Assembly (NCBI RefSeq): GCF_010091945.1
Contig: NZ_WVIE01000004.1
Location: forward strand, 185,734 to 249,733
Length of the DNA stretch: 64,000 bases
Direction: 5' to 3'
DNA from: Myxacorys almedinensis A
GTDB lineage: Bacteria > Cyanobacteriota > Cyanobacteriia > Leptolyngbyales > Leptolyngbyaceae
In this document: positions 19,938 through 29,000 of the stretch, one piece after another
How the letters are laid out: every line of letters starts with the position of its first letter
Numbering within the stretch: the first letter of the stretch is position 1
Program-made: the position numbers and the translations under genes
Notes under the pieces: generated by a model
Told to the model about the DNA's origin: nothing
Databases searched by the model: none
What the model saw: only the letters and a program-made list of their open reading frames with translations

Positions 19938-21218
19938 ATGGCTCACTTTGGCATCCTCTGTCCCGCCGCTAGTGGTCACCTTAATCCCATGACTGCTCTA
20001 GGATATGAATTGCATCAGCGAGGGCATCGCGTTACTGTCGTTGGCATGCCGGATGCAAAACCAAAAGTGTTGGCAGCAGGATTAGAATTTCGGGCGATCG
20101 GCGAAGTAGCCTTTCCACTTGGTGCAGTTCCAGACGCTTTCACAAAATTGGGTCAACTCGAAGGATTTACTGCATTTCGGTACACCATCGAGTTGTTTAA
20201 ACAACTCACGCTCACCCTGCTACAAGAAGCCCCTGCCGCTCTCCAAAGTGCTGGTATAGAAGTCCTACTCATCGATCAAACGTCCTTCGGAGGCTCCACA
20301 GTTGCCCAATTCTTAGATCTTCCTTTCATCAGCGTTTGTTGTGCTCTGATGTTAAACCAAGATCCCAAGGTTCCTCCTTTCAATACCGCTTGGAGATACC
20401 ATTCGACCCGGTGGGCACAGATTCGGAATCAACTGGGTCACGAGTTTATGACTCGTATTGCTCGACCGATTACAGATCTAGTGGTTGAATATCGACAACA
20501 CTGGAATTTACCCGCTTACACTCACCCCGATGATGCCTACTCTAACCTGGCTCAACTCTGCCAACAGCCTGCTGAATTTGAGTTCCCACGGCAACACTTG
20601 CCTGCCTGCTTTCATTTCACAGGACCTTATTCAAATTCGGCTAGTCGGGCACCCTCATCCTTTCCGTTTGAGCAGTTGACAGGGCAACCACTAATTTATG
20701 CCTCCCTTGGTACAGTGCAAAACCAGTTGCTCGGAACGTTCCAAATCATTGCAGAAGCCTGCCGGGAACTGGATGCTCAGTTAGTCATTGCTCTGGGCGG
20801 TGGCAGCACGCCAGAGGCGCTCCTTCCACTCCCTGGGTCTCCTTTGGTGGTTGAGTATGCTCCTCAACTAGATCTATTACAACGGACTACGCTCACTATT
20901 ACTCATGCAGGCATGAATACTACGTTGGAATCATTAAGTAATGGAGTGCCAATGGTTGCCATTCCGATTGCCAATGACCAACCGGGGGTCGCTGCTCGTA
21001 TCGCTTGGACAGGAACTGGAGAGGTGATCCCTCTGAAGCGTTTAAGTGTTTCTAAGCTGCGGAGTGCGATTCAACACGTTTTGACTAAGGAGACTTATAA
21101 AGATAACGCTCTCCGATTGCAAGCGATGATTCAACGCTCTGGGGGAGTCAAGAAAGCGATCGATATTGTTGAACAGGTTGCAGCGACAGGGAAGCCAGTC
21201 TTACATCAACAGAAATGA
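19938..21218 (+). CDS. Glycosyltransferase, GT-B fold, MGT/CrtX-like
   Basis: UDP-glycosyltransferase of the GT1 type, related to macrolide and zeaxanthin glucosyltransferases. The 426 residues begin MAHFGILCPAASGHLNPMTA, the acceptor-side Rossmann start with the conserved His and Asn, and contain the donor-binding region YASLGTVQNQ, LVVEYAPQLDLLQRTTLTIT and THAGMNTTLESLSNGVPMVA with the family HxGxxTxxE signature. Substrate cannot be read from sequence; carotenoid or lipid acceptors are plausible. The ATG at 19938 fits the family start; an upstream extension of 42 codons does not. It stands alone, followed by Uma2 debris. Confidence 0.88.
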   Translation: MAHFGILCPAASGHLNPMTALGYELHQRGHRVTVVGMPDAKPKVLAAGLEFRAIGEVAFPLGAVPDAFTKLGQLEGFTAFRYTIELFKQLTLTLLQEAPAALQSAGIEVLLIDQTSFGGSTVAQFLDLPFISVCCALMLNQDPKVPPFNTAWRYHSTRWAQIRNQLGHEFMTRIARPITDLVVEYRQHWNLPAYTHPDDAYSNLAQLCQQPAEFEFPRQHLPACFHFTGPYSNSASRAPSSFPFEQLTGQPLIYASLGTVQNQLLGTFQIIAEACRELDAQLVIALGGGSTPEALLPLPGSPLVVEYAPQLDLLQRTTLTITHAGMNTTLESLSNGVPMVAIPIANDQPGVAARIAWTGTGEVIPLKRLSVSKLRSAIQHVLTKETYKDNALRLQAMIQRSGGVKKAIDIVEQVAATGKPVLHQQK

Positions 21219-21589
21219 GACAACTATCGGGTGTGCTTCCTGCATCGCCTCAGTCTGCGCCATCCATTCTGTCACCGTTGTTGCGGCTTTCGGTCGAGAT
21301 TGAATCCGGGAAATCGTCGGCTCTGCTGCTGTTGCATCTATTCAGCCAAAAACTTAACGATGGCACCAATTATCTACAGCGATCGCATATTTGTTTAGCA
21401 ACTGCAATCACATCTCCCTCAAAGCGATCGCGGATTGTCTTGGGAGTGCGATCGCTATCCTCACTTTACTTTGAGCGGCGGAGTGCTGAAACTGGGCTTG
21501 GAGATGCTGATACAATTTCGGCTGATTGCCTTTGACTGTGATAACGAAATCGTTGCCACTGTTTACAATATAGGCTCTCTCGATTTTGG
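21219..21589. other. Degenerate intergenic region
   Basis: About 370 bases with several GCGATCG sites. A plus-strand frame to 21535 is open but has no protein-like features. It probably contains decayed coding DNA, possibly including the lost N-terminal part of the Uma2 gene. No RNA gene recognised. Confidence 0.5.
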
Positions 21590-21987
21590 GGCAACCACAT
21601 AGATGCTTAGAAATTGGGTGGAGAGGTCGTGACCGAAACAGTCTGTCGTACTCTCAAGCAGGGGCGTCGTCCTGATGTTGCTTATATGTCACCAGAACTG
21701 GTAGCTCAGTTTGGGCAGGAAGCAGGCTTGCCTCAGAGCTTTCCGCTCATTGCAGAAATTGCTTCTCCAGATGACAGTGTAGAAGGGTTGTTTGCGAAAG
21801 CGATCGAGTATCTAGCGAGTATCTAGAGTCAGGTTGCCAAGAAGTCTGGCTGGTGTTTCCAGAGGCGAGAATTGTTCTGGTAAAAACGGCGGAGACTTCT
21901 TGGCAACTGTTTAATCCTGGAGATACAATTTCAACCCAAACAACGCTTCAAGGCTTTGGCATTTCCCTAGCTGAATTGCTGACATGA
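21590..21987 (+). pseudogene. Broken Uma2-family nuclease gene
   Basis: Uma2 (DUF820) proteins have a PD-(D/E)xK restriction-endonuclease-like fold and are abundant in cyanobacteria. Readable here are RRPDVAYMSPELVAQFG, SFPLIAEIASPDDS and, after a frameshift, ESGCQEVWLVFPEARI to GFGISLAELLT and a TGA at 21985-21987. The frame is broken by an 11-bp tandem duplication at 21805-21826: removing one copy restores KAIEYLESGCQEVW exactly. Upstream, a TAG at 21608-21610 interrupts IDA-KLGGEVVTET, probably a former Trp codon, and the N-terminus is unrecognisable. The gene is therefore dead from at least two lesions. Confidence 0.85.
21805..21826. repeat. 11-bp tandem duplication causing a frameshift
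   Basis: CGAGTATCTAG occurs twice in direct tandem (21805-21815, 21816-21826). It shifts the Uma2 frame and brings an in-frame TAG at its end. Confidence 0.93.
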
Positions 21988-21990
21988 CCC

Positions 21991-23277
21991 TTAACACTTA
22001 CGCAGCCGTGCCATCGAAATGACAGCTTCATCAACCGCACTCCGAACGGTAGAAGCAGACGCTCCAGAATTGACAAGAACACTGAATACTAAGGGTGAAT
22101 AGTTACGGGGGGAAACATAGCCCGAAAGGGAAACAACTCCTGAAATGGTTCCGGTTTTAGCCGCAACGATGCCTTGAGCCGGCGTATTACGGAAGCGATT
22201 GGAGAGTGTGCCACTTACCCCTGCCACCGGCAGCGATCGCCGATAAATTTGGGCTTCTGGCATGAGTGCGATCGCTTGCAACGTTTGGACAAACGCTTCC
22301 GCACTAGCAAGGTTACGATCTGCCAAGCCCGACCCGTCTACCATGGTATATCGATTGGGATTTACCCCCATCTCCGTCAAAATCGATTTTACCGTCGCGA
22401 CACCGCTCGTGTTGGTGTCAAGACTGTTCGGATTTTGCAGCCGACCTAACGTTTTGAGCAGCGTCTCCGCATAAACATTATTGCTGGCTTGATTGGTTTC
22501 AAAAATCAAGCTCGATAGCGGCGGCGAGGTCACAGACGCGAGGGCAACTTCTCCCGCCGGAGCGGGCGTCCGTTTCACTAAAGTTGAAGCTGCTATTTTA
22601 ATGCCAGCTTTGGTCAACGCTTTGCGAAACTCTCCCACAAAATAGTTTCCAGCATTGGGAACTGCCCCATTATAAATAATGTTTTCATTCAGCATTAAGC
22701 TGTTGACCGGAGGGGCATAGCCCAACCCACGATGCCGATTGCTCCAAAACGGGTTGTACGGTTCACCCTGAAAAACGGTGTCGTCTCCGATCAAGAGATT
22801 GGTCTGACGAATGCCCCGCTGACGCAACTGCTGAGCCAAAGCATTGAGTTGCGCTGTCTTGAGGCTTGGATCGCCTTGCCCAATCACTCTTAGAGTTGCC
22901 AAATCTGGACCCGCACTATTACCAAATACAGGGGTTGTGATGCGGTGCTGTGCGCCTAACTTTTTGAGGGCGGCAGCCGTGGTAAGAATTTTGTTGTTTG
23001 ACGCTGGAACGAGCAACGTCGAGAAGTTTCGCCTGTAGACATTGCTGCGAGCGCCTGTCGCCCCTTGGGTTTGCACCAAAACGCTCCACTTTGCGCCAGG
23101 AACGCGGGCGATCGCTCGATCAATGGCTCCTCCAAGTTGGGCGGGGCAAATTGTGCCGGCTGTAGATTGGGCCCGCACCGGGCCGAGGGAGGAGACTACA
23201 GCCGTTACCGCGAGAATAGTAATGAATGCAGGACGAAATAGAGAAGTAGGGCAAGTAGGGTTCATACGATCGCTCAT
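21991..23277 (-). CDS. dacB: D-alanyl-D-alanine carboxypeptidase, PBP4/DacB family
   Basis: Periplasmic S13 penicillin-binding protein that trims or cleaves peptidoglycan cross-links. The 428 residues begin with an export signal (FRPAFITILAVTAVVSSLGP, likely cleaved after VRA). The three active-site motifs are present: SxxK in PASNNKILTTAAAL, SxN in NQASNNVYAETLL, and KTG in AAKTGTISGVV. An in-frame ATG four codons inside gives MNPTCPTSLF and is an equally good start. It lies about 100 bases downstream of nadA on the same strand. Confidence 0.93.
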   Translation of the reverse strand: MSDRMNPTCPTSLFRPAFITILAVTAVVSSLGPVRAQSTAGTICPAQLGGAIDRAIARVPGAKWSVLVQTQGATGARSNVYRRNFSTLLVPASNNKILTTAAALKKLGAQHRITTPVFGNSAGPDLATLRVIGQGDPSLKTAQLNALAQQLRQRGIRQTNLLIGDDTVFQGEPYNPFWSNRHRGLGYAPPVNSLMLNENIIYNGAVPNAGNYFVGEFRKALTKAGIKIAASTLVKRTPAPAGEVALASVTSPPLSSLIFETNQASNNVYAETLLKTLGRLQNPNSLDTNTSGVATVKSILTEMGVNPNRYTMVDGSGLADRNLASAEAFVQTLQAIALMPEAQIYRRSLPVAGVSGTLSNRFRNTPAQGIVAAKTGTISGVVSLSGYVSPRNYSPLVFSVLVNSGASASTVRSAVDEAVISMARLRKC

Positions 23278-23380
23278 CGCCTTTATAAATACAACACCTG
23301 TGACTGATGACAGGTCAAATTTGTTGCAGACTTGATATTACGCGATCAAAGCAATTCTAGAACCCTAGCATTCTGGTCGT

Positions 23381-24343
23381 TCACCGACTCATGTCTAACA
23401 TGCGTTGTATCGGGCGAAGCGCCGCTAACCGAGTAGATTCGGGCAGCGTGATTTCCGGCTCTCGATTTTTCATCGCGAGATAGAGTTTCTCCAACGTGTT
23501 GAGTCGCATGTGAGGACATTCATTACAGGCGCAGGTGTTGAGCGGCGGTGCAGGAATAAACTGCTTGTCAGGCGCGGCTTTCTCCATCTGGTGAATGATT
23601 CCAGGTTCCGTCACCACGATGATTGACTGACTCGCGCTGTGCTGACAATACTTGAGTAATGCCGTGGTAGACCCGATGTAATCGGCGTGGCGCAAAATAG
23701 CCTCTTCGCATTCTGGGTGGGCAATCACCTCGGCGGTGGGATGCTGAATTTTTAGTTGCACCATTTTCTTTTCGGAAAACGTTTCATGCACCATGCAGCT
23801 TCCTTGCCACAGCACCATGTCTCGCCCGGTTTGCTGCATCACGTATCTGCCTAGGTTGCGATCGGGGGCAAAAATAATCGGCTGGTCTTGGGGAATTTGC
23901 TGTACAATCTTTACCGCGTTGGCACTGGTGCAAATAATGTCACTCATCGCTTTGATGTCTGCGGTGCAATTTATGTAGGAAATTACCAAATGATCTGGGT
24001 GTTTTTCCCTAAACTTAGCAAACTCGCTCGGTGGGCAACTATCTGCAAGAGAGCAACCCGCATCTAAATCGGGCAGCAGCACTAACTTATCTGGATTGAG
24101 AATTTTTGCAGTTTCTGCCATGAAGTGAACGCCCGCAAACACAATCACATCTGCATCGGTTTGGGCGGCTTGACGAGACAATCCGAGGGAGTCTCCGAGG
24201 AAATCAGCGACATCTTGAATATCTGGATCTTGGTAGTAGTGCGCCAAAATGACCGCATTGAGATCGCGTTTGAGAGTTGCGATCGCGCCTACCAAATCGG
24301 TCGGCAGGAGTGGCTTAGACAGAGCAAAGGGTGCTGTAAACAC
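23381..24343 (-). CDS. nadA: Quinolinate synthase
   Basis: NadA condenses iminoaspartate with dihydroxyacetone phosphate to quinolinate in NAD synthesis, using an oxygen-sensitive [4Fe-4S] cluster. The 320-residue protein shows [20 protein letters not shown] near the N-terminus, then [26 protein letters not shown] and the C-terminal [20 protein letters not shown]; conserved Cys in these segments bind the cluster. Length fits the family. It is divergent from ffh and upstream of dacB. Confidence 0.95.
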   Translation of the reverse strand: MFTAPFALSKPLLPTDLVGAIATLKRDLNAVILAHYYQDPDIQDVADFLGDSLGLSRQAAQTDADVIVFAGVHFMAETAKILNPDKLVLLPDLDAGCSLADSCPPSEFAKFREKHPDHLVISYINCTADIKAMSDIICTSANAVKIVQQIPQDQPIIFAPDRNLGRYVMQQTGRDMVLWQGSCMVHETFSEKKMVQLKIQHPTAEVIAHPECEEAILRHADYIGSTTALLKYCQHSASQSIIVVTEPGIIHQMEKAAPDKQFIPAPPLNTCACNECPHMRLNTLEKLYLAMKNREPEITLPESTRLAALRPIQRMLDMSR

Positions 24344-24707
24344 AAGCTTAACGAATCGTAAGAGTACTAATAATTATAGTTTAATTCACCAAAATAAGAA
24401 AGAGGGATTTTATTTAGGGTTACCAACTAGGCAGCATTTATACCTTAAGTTGTGGTTTTGTTAAGTTGTGGTTTTGTGGAGTGCGATCGCACCTCCAACT
24501 CTAGTGAATAGATAGTGAATAGATTCTAGTCAATTACAACGTCTTTCTTCCCAAGTTCAACACCTTGTCAACGAATCTCTTGCCTGCCAGTTCGGTTTTT
24601 CCCAAATTTGAGACGAGTCCTTGGGCAGACAACCTTTTAGAATGGATGAAATGGACAGCATTCTGTCCCCGTCGTCTCGTGCAACAGACTGTATTGCAAC
24701 AGAACCT
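24344..24707. other. Divergent nadA-ffh region with two tandem duplications
   Basis: About 360 bases. It holds a 16-bp duplication (TTAAGTTGTGGTTTTG at 24445-24460 and 24461-24476) and an 11-bp duplication (AGTGAATAGAT at 24503-24513 and 24514-24524) on either side of a GCGATCGC site. No RNA gene recognised. Confidence 0.75.
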
Positions 24708-26186
24708 ATGTTTGATGCTCTCGCCGATCGCTTAGAAAACGCCTGGAAAAAAGTTCGGGGTCAAGACAAAATCTCTGAATCTAACGTTAAGGATGCCCTG
24801 CGGGAAGTCCGGCGCGCCTTGCTAGAAGCAGATGCAAACCTCCAAGTTGTCAAAGATTTTGTCGCTGAGGTCGAGCAGAAAGCCTTGGGGGCAGAAGTCA
24901 TTTCCGGGGTGCGCCCAGACCAGCAGTTCATTGAAATTATTCACAACGAATTAGTTTCGGTGATGGGAGATGCCAATGTGCCGCTTGCCCACGCTGAGAG
25001 TGCACCCACGATCGTGCTGATGGCAGGCTTGCAGGGGACGGGTAAAACTACAGCAACTGCAAAATTAGCGCTCCATCTCCGCAAAGAAGAACGCAGCGTG
25101 CTCATGGTGGCAACAGATGTGTATCGCCCTGCCGCGATCGACCAGTTGATCGCCCTCGGTAAACAAGTCGATATTCCCGTTTTCGACTTGGGCAAAGATG
25201 CCGATCCGGTTGAGATTGCCCGCCAAGGCGTCGAACGAGCCAGAGCAGAAGGCTTTGATACCGTGATTATCGATACGGCAGGTCGTCTGCAAATCGATGA
25301 GTCGATGATGGGAGAACTGAAGCGGATCAAAGACACGATTCAACCGCACGAAGTTCTCCTCGTTGTGGACGCGATGACCGGACAAGAAGCCGCGAATCTG
25401 ACTCGAACGTTTCATGAGCAGATCGGTGTGACGGGCGCAATTCTGACCAAAATGGATGGCGACACGCGCGGGGGGGCAGCGCTTTCGGTGCGGCGAATTT
25501 CGGGACAACCGATCAAATTCATCGGCGTGGGTGAAAAGGTGGATGCCTTGCAGCCGTTTTACCCCGATCGCATGGCATCGCGCATTCTGGGCATGGGCGA
25601 CGTCCTGACGCTGGTTGAGAAAGCCCGCGAAGAGATCGATTTAGCCGACGCTGAGAAGATGCAGGAAAAAATCCTGTCGGCAAAATTTGATTTTACAGAC
25701 TTCATCAAACAAACTCGCCTGCTCAAAAATATGGGGTCGCTGGGCGGCGTCCTCAAGCTGATTCCTGGCATGGGCAAGATGGTGAATGAGGAACAGTTGC
25801 AAAAAGGGGAAGAGCAACTGAAAAAAGCCGAAGCGATGATCGGCTCGATGACGGCAGATGAGCGCCGTGATCCAGATCTGCTTTCCAACTCTCCTTCTCG
25901 CCGCCGCCGCATTGCCCGGGGTTCAGGACATGCTGACAAAGAAGTTACAGAGCTAATCAGTAACTTCCAAAAGATGCGATCGATGATGCAGCAAATGGGG
26001 TCGGGTCAGATGGGTCTTCCGGGCATGGGCGGCGGCTTTCCGGGCATGGGTGGAATGCCAGGGATGGGGGGCGGCAATCCTTACGCTCGTCCGCCGATGC
26101 CAGGGCAACGCGGCTACGCTGGCGGCAACATCAACAAGAAAAAGAAAGCCAAAGACAAAAAGAAGAAAGGCTTTGGCACGTTGTGA
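24708..26186 (+). CDS. ffh: Signal recognition particle protein Ffh (SRP54)
   Basis: GTPase that binds signal sequences of nascent membrane proteins and the SRP RNA, delivering ribosomes to FtsY at the membrane. The ATG at 24708 gives MFDALADRLENAWKKVRGQD, the normal family start, and 492 residues; an upstream in-frame ATG adds 29 unlike residues. N domain about 1-90; G domain with GLQGTGKTTATAKLA (about 105), DTAGRLQID and TKMDGDTRGGAAL; Met- and Gly-rich M domain (MMQQMGSGQMGLPGMGGG) and a Lys-rich tail. The stop codon lies within a 12-bp tandem duplication. Confidence 0.97.
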   Translation: MFDALADRLENAWKKVRGQDKISESNVKDALREVRRALLEADANLQVVKDFVAEVEQKALGAEVISGVRPDQQFIEIIHNELVSVMGDANVPLAHAESAPTIVLMAGLQGTGKTTATAKLALHLRKEERSVLMVATDVYRPAAIDQLIALGKQVDIPVFDLGKDADPVEIARQGVERARAEGFDTVIIDTAGRLQIDESMMGELKRIKDTIQPHEVLLVVDAMTGQEAANLTRTFHEQIGVTGAILTKMDGDTRGGAALSVRRISGQPIKFIGVGEKVDALQPFYPDRMASRILGMGDVLTLVEKAREEIDLADAEKMQEKILSAKFDFTDFIKQTRLLKNMGSLGGVLKLIPGMGKMVNEEQLQKGEEQLKKAEAMIGSMTADERRDPDLLSNSPSRRRRIARGSGHADKEVTELISNFQKMRSMMQQMGSGQMGLPGMGGGFPGMGGMPGMGGGNPYARPPMPGQRGYAGGNINKKKKAKDKKKKGFGTL

Positions 26187-26206
26187 TGGGCGCTGTGATG
26201 GGCGCT
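26183..26206. repeat. 12-bp tandem duplication at ffh stop
   Basis: GTGATGGGCGCT occurs twice (26183-26194, 26195-26206); the first copy contains the TGA stop of ffh, so the reading frame is not changed. Confidence 0.9.
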
Positions 26207-26224
26207 CTGCGAAGGGATGGCAAT

Positions 26225-27190
26225 TTAGAACGGCAGTTGGCTCAGCGAGGGATGCCCTTTGGATGGCAGCGCCTTGAGGTAGTGTAAGAATTCTAGCAAC
26301 TCGTCTTCGGTAAGTTCGGCGCGAGTTTTTTTGCTGTAAGTTTGCTGAAGATAGGTGCTGCCTTGCTTTTTCGTCCAGCCGATGCGCTCGATCTCGGTAC
26401 CGATTTGCGCGATCGCATCCGATAAATCAATCGGCTCATTAGAAAGATCGGGCACGATCGCTTTCATTGGCTCCTCTGCCTCTTCAAACAACGATTCTCC
26501 TTCAGAATATTCCACTTCAACTGGCTCTGGGGATGCATTAGCTGAGTCAAGGTCAGAGAACGAAAGTAAGGTGTCTTCAGAAGGCGCTTCTTCCTGCTTT
26601 CGGCTGGTTTTTTTGGCAGGTTCCACTTGCTCAACCTGCTGTACAGTCTGCTGTTCCACCCGTTCTTGATCTGGCTCAGGCAGCATTGAGGGAGTTAGGG
26701 GTGCTGGTGCGCCCTGTTCTTTGAGCGGGTCTGATGGTAAGGAGTCGGGCATCAACGAATGCGCCTCAAACGAAGGGGACATCAGCGGCATAGGCATCGC
26801 CCCCCCAACCAGAGAAATTCCTAAAACCGCCATTGCTCTGACTCTGGCGCGATCTTCCGCATCCTCAACTCGGCTCGCGGCTGCGATCGCACTGGCAAGG
26901 GTCGCGGTTCCATCCTGCACAAGGACGCGCACCACAAATTGCCCCTCGTGCACCTGAAGTAGCTCAGAAACCAAAGCCCCAGCAGGATAGTGCTTTCTCA
27001 ACTGGGCAAAGAGACTGAGATTTTCTGGGGGCGACGTTAGGGCTAGAGAGGGCGACTCTGCCACCGTAAACGAAGAATTAGCAGAATACATAGCAGAAGG
27101 TGGCGTAGAAGGTCTTGCGATCATGTTCATTTTAGGCATGGGTAGAGGGATATGGCAGGCTTGAGGTGAGCGTGCGTGGAGCAACCTCAT
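26225..27190 (-). CDS. Conserved hypothetical protein, acidic linker
   Basis: A protein of up to 321 residues with two conserved-looking ends. The N-terminal block LFAQLRKHYPAGALVSELLQ and GQFVVRVLVQDGTATLASAI looks like a small alpha-beta domain. The C-terminal block DLSDAIAQIGTEIERIGWTK continues through YLQQTYSKKTRAELTEDEL to LLEFLHYLKALP, helical. Between them, residues about 150-255 are Pro-, Glu- and Ser-rich and probably disordered. I recall similar proteins in cyanobacteria without a known role; a DNA-repair link is only a guess. The true start may be one of the ATGs around residue 18-23. It is convergent with ffh. Confidence 0.72.
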   Translation of the reverse strand: MRLLHARSPQACHIPLPMPKMNMIARPSTPPSAMYSANSSFTVAESPSLALTSPPENLSLFAQLRKHYPAGALVSELLQVHEGQFVVRVLVQDGTATLASAIAAASRVEDAEDRARVRAMAVLGISLVGGAMPMPLMSPSFEAHSLMPDSLPSDPLKEQGAPAPLTPSMLPEPDQERVEQQTVQQVEQVEPAKKTSRKQEEAPSEDTLLSFSDLDSANASPEPVEVEYSEGESLFEEAEEPMKAIVPDLSNEPIDLSDAIAQIGTEIERIGWTKKQGSTYLQQTYSKKTRAELTEDELLEFLHYLKALPSKGHPSLSQLPF

Positions 27191-27233
27191 CGGCTCGATG
27201 AAAACGAATTTAGCGCTATGATGAAGAAAAATA

Positions 27234-27249
27234 AATAATCCGGATTATT
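27234..27249. promoter_or_regulatory. Perfect 16-bp palindrome, possible operator
   Basis: AATAATCCGGATTATT is identical on both strands. It lies 44 bases upstream of the conserved hypothetical gene at 26225-27190, a suitable place for a dimeric repressor site. Confidence 0.5.
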
Positions 27250-27578
27250 CTACCTTTTGTACTAGGCTCAACAGAGATCCAGCTTGCTATGGGTATAACA
27301 CATATAGCGGGTATTAGAACGCTTTTAGCTATCTAACCCCTATATATTGTAATAATCTCTATTGTAAAGCAATGGCAAACTTTAGGTGCTTGTTGGTTTG
27401 CTGCCTTCAGGTCAAGCCTTTGTCTAAGAGATGAGTCAGAGTACCTGCCTTTAATCCAAACTTTCTAGTCAAAGTCTTGCCTAATACCAGACTTTCTTGG
27501 GCGCAGTTGTTATAGTTAAGCGTTAATGAGACGAACGCAGCCTAGCTTCATGGTGTTCACTCAAGTCTGAAGGCAAAC
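27250..27578. other. Intergenic region upstream of phoU
   Basis: About 330 AT-rich bases before phoU. No clear Pho box with three repeats is visible by eye, and no RNA gene is recognised. Confidence 0.5.
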
Positions 27579-28253
27579 ATGATTAATAAAAGCGTTTTCC
27601 CAGACGGTCGAGAGCCGATGCGGATTCATTTTGATCGCCAAATCAAACGCATTCAACGGGATGTGCTAAGAATGGGAGCACTGGTTGAAAACTCCTGTTT
27701 CTTGGCGCGTCAGGCGTTGTTTGACCAAGACCTCGAAGCGGCTGACAAGATTGCTCGACAAGATAAGCAAATCGATCGCCTTTATAAACAGATCGAGCTT
27801 GACTGCGTTAACTTAATTGCGCTGCAATCTCCGGTGGCTCAGGATCTGCGACTTTTGAGTGCAATGATGCAGCTAGTTCGAGATTTAGAGCGCATCGGAG
27901 ATTATGCCAAAAATCTTGGCGATATTGCGATGCGGCTGTTTTCTTACCCCGCTTCTCCTTACATGGGGCAGATCAAGCAGATGTTTGATCGCTGCCAAGC
28001 TATGTTAGCGATTAGCCTGGCGTCACTGTCGGATCTAGATGCCCAGTCGGGGCTTGATATGCGCGATCGCGATGATGCCGTCGATTCTGACTACGATACG
28101 CTCTACGCCTTGCTTGCCCACCAGCAAAACGTTCCGGGGGCTGTAGAGCCGATTATCCTGCAAGTTTTGATCATCCGCCATCTAGAGCGGATGGCAGACC
28201 ACTCGACCAACATTGGCAAACGGGTTGCCTACATTGTGACGGGGCAGCGTTGA
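27579..28253 (+). CDS. phoU: Phosphate signalling protein PhoU
   Basis: PhoU links the Pst phosphate transporter to the phosphate-sensing histidine kinase and keeps the Pho regulon off when phosphate is plentiful. The 224-residue helical protein shows the two repeated PhoU bundles: RDVLRMGALVENSCFLARQA with DLEAADKIARQDKQIDRLYK, and VAQDLRLLSAMMQLVRDLER with IGDYAKNLGDIA. The C-terminus HLERMADHSTNIGKRVAYIV is the family signature. AAGG precedes the ATG at 27579; an ATG at 27618 is an alternative. No pst genes are adjacent. Confidence 0.93.
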   Translation: MINKSVFPDGREPMRIHFDRQIKRIQRDVLRMGALVENSCFLARQALFDQDLEAADKIARQDKQIDRLYKQIELDCVNLIALQSPVAQDLRLLSAMMQLVRDLERIGDYAKNLGDIAMRLFSYPASPYMGQIKQMFDRCQAMLAISLASLSDLDAQSGLDMRDRDDAVDSDYDTLYALLAHQQNVPGAVEPIILQVLIIRHLERMADHSTNIGKRVAYIVTGQR

Positions 28254-29000
28254 GGATCAGAACCGATCAACCCTTGACAAAATTTGACAGTTGGGAGATC
28301 AATGCGGAACTATAGATAGAGGTGAAAGTCGCAGATGCCTGAGACTCCCATGGTTACCTGCTCAATTGAGGTTACAGTCGATTGAGGTTAGGTAGAGTAA
28401 GGTTAGACAGAGCCGTCGCTCATCACGCCGTGATTTTCATCCAAGCCTGTTGCACTCTGCTCCTGGTTTCACCACCCAAATTTTGAAGTCAGAGCATCAG
28501 TTTGACAAACTTGAGCGAGAATGAGTGAAGCAATTCTCTAGCTTTGGGACTTAGCTTTGGGACTTAAACCGTTCAAGAAGGCTACCCAGGTTCGAGGGTT
28601 TCCGCGACTGGTATCAGCTATCAAGGGCTGGGTTTGGGGGTTTTCTAGCACCGTGACTAGCGCGCATAGCGCCAACTCCGCAAGGGAGATGCCGAGTGAA
28701 GACCCGTTGGCTGGTCTCTAATATTCGGTTGATCTTGAGCAACGAAGTAAGCCTCGCAATCACGCCTTGAGCAGAACCCGAACTGCAAAAATTGGGAACT
28801 TGCAGACCAGAACTGGCTGATCTAGCGATCGCTACTTCTCAGATTTCAGACTATAAACTCTAAGCGTTCTATTGAAGGGTAACGGAGAGAGTGTTGGGTC
28901 GTGGGTCGTTTGAGATAGGAATGATGCTGAATCAGGGACTGCCTCTGAAGTCTGCGTCTACACTGCCCACTTAAGAACGAACACGAGGACAAATCGCTTC
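28254..29000. other. Long intergenic region before ribonuclease R gene
   Basis: About 750 bases without a supported gene. It includes a 13-bp tandem duplication (TAGCTTTGGGACT at 28539-28551 and 28552-28564) and loose repeats of GATTGAGGTTA around 28365-28390. Composition is mixed and not obviously coding on either strand. It could hold a long leader or an unrecognised small RNA. I checked for 6S RNA, RNase P RNA and tRNA features and saw none. Confidence 0.55.

Noticed and set aside
21215..21535. 106-residue frame after the glycosyltransferase
   Set aside because: Overlaps its stop by four bases but is Ser/Leu-rich without motifs, and looks like decayed DNA.
28585..28615. GGTTCGAGGGTTTCC, tRNA-like T-loop
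   Set aside because: No matching cloverleaf on either strand.
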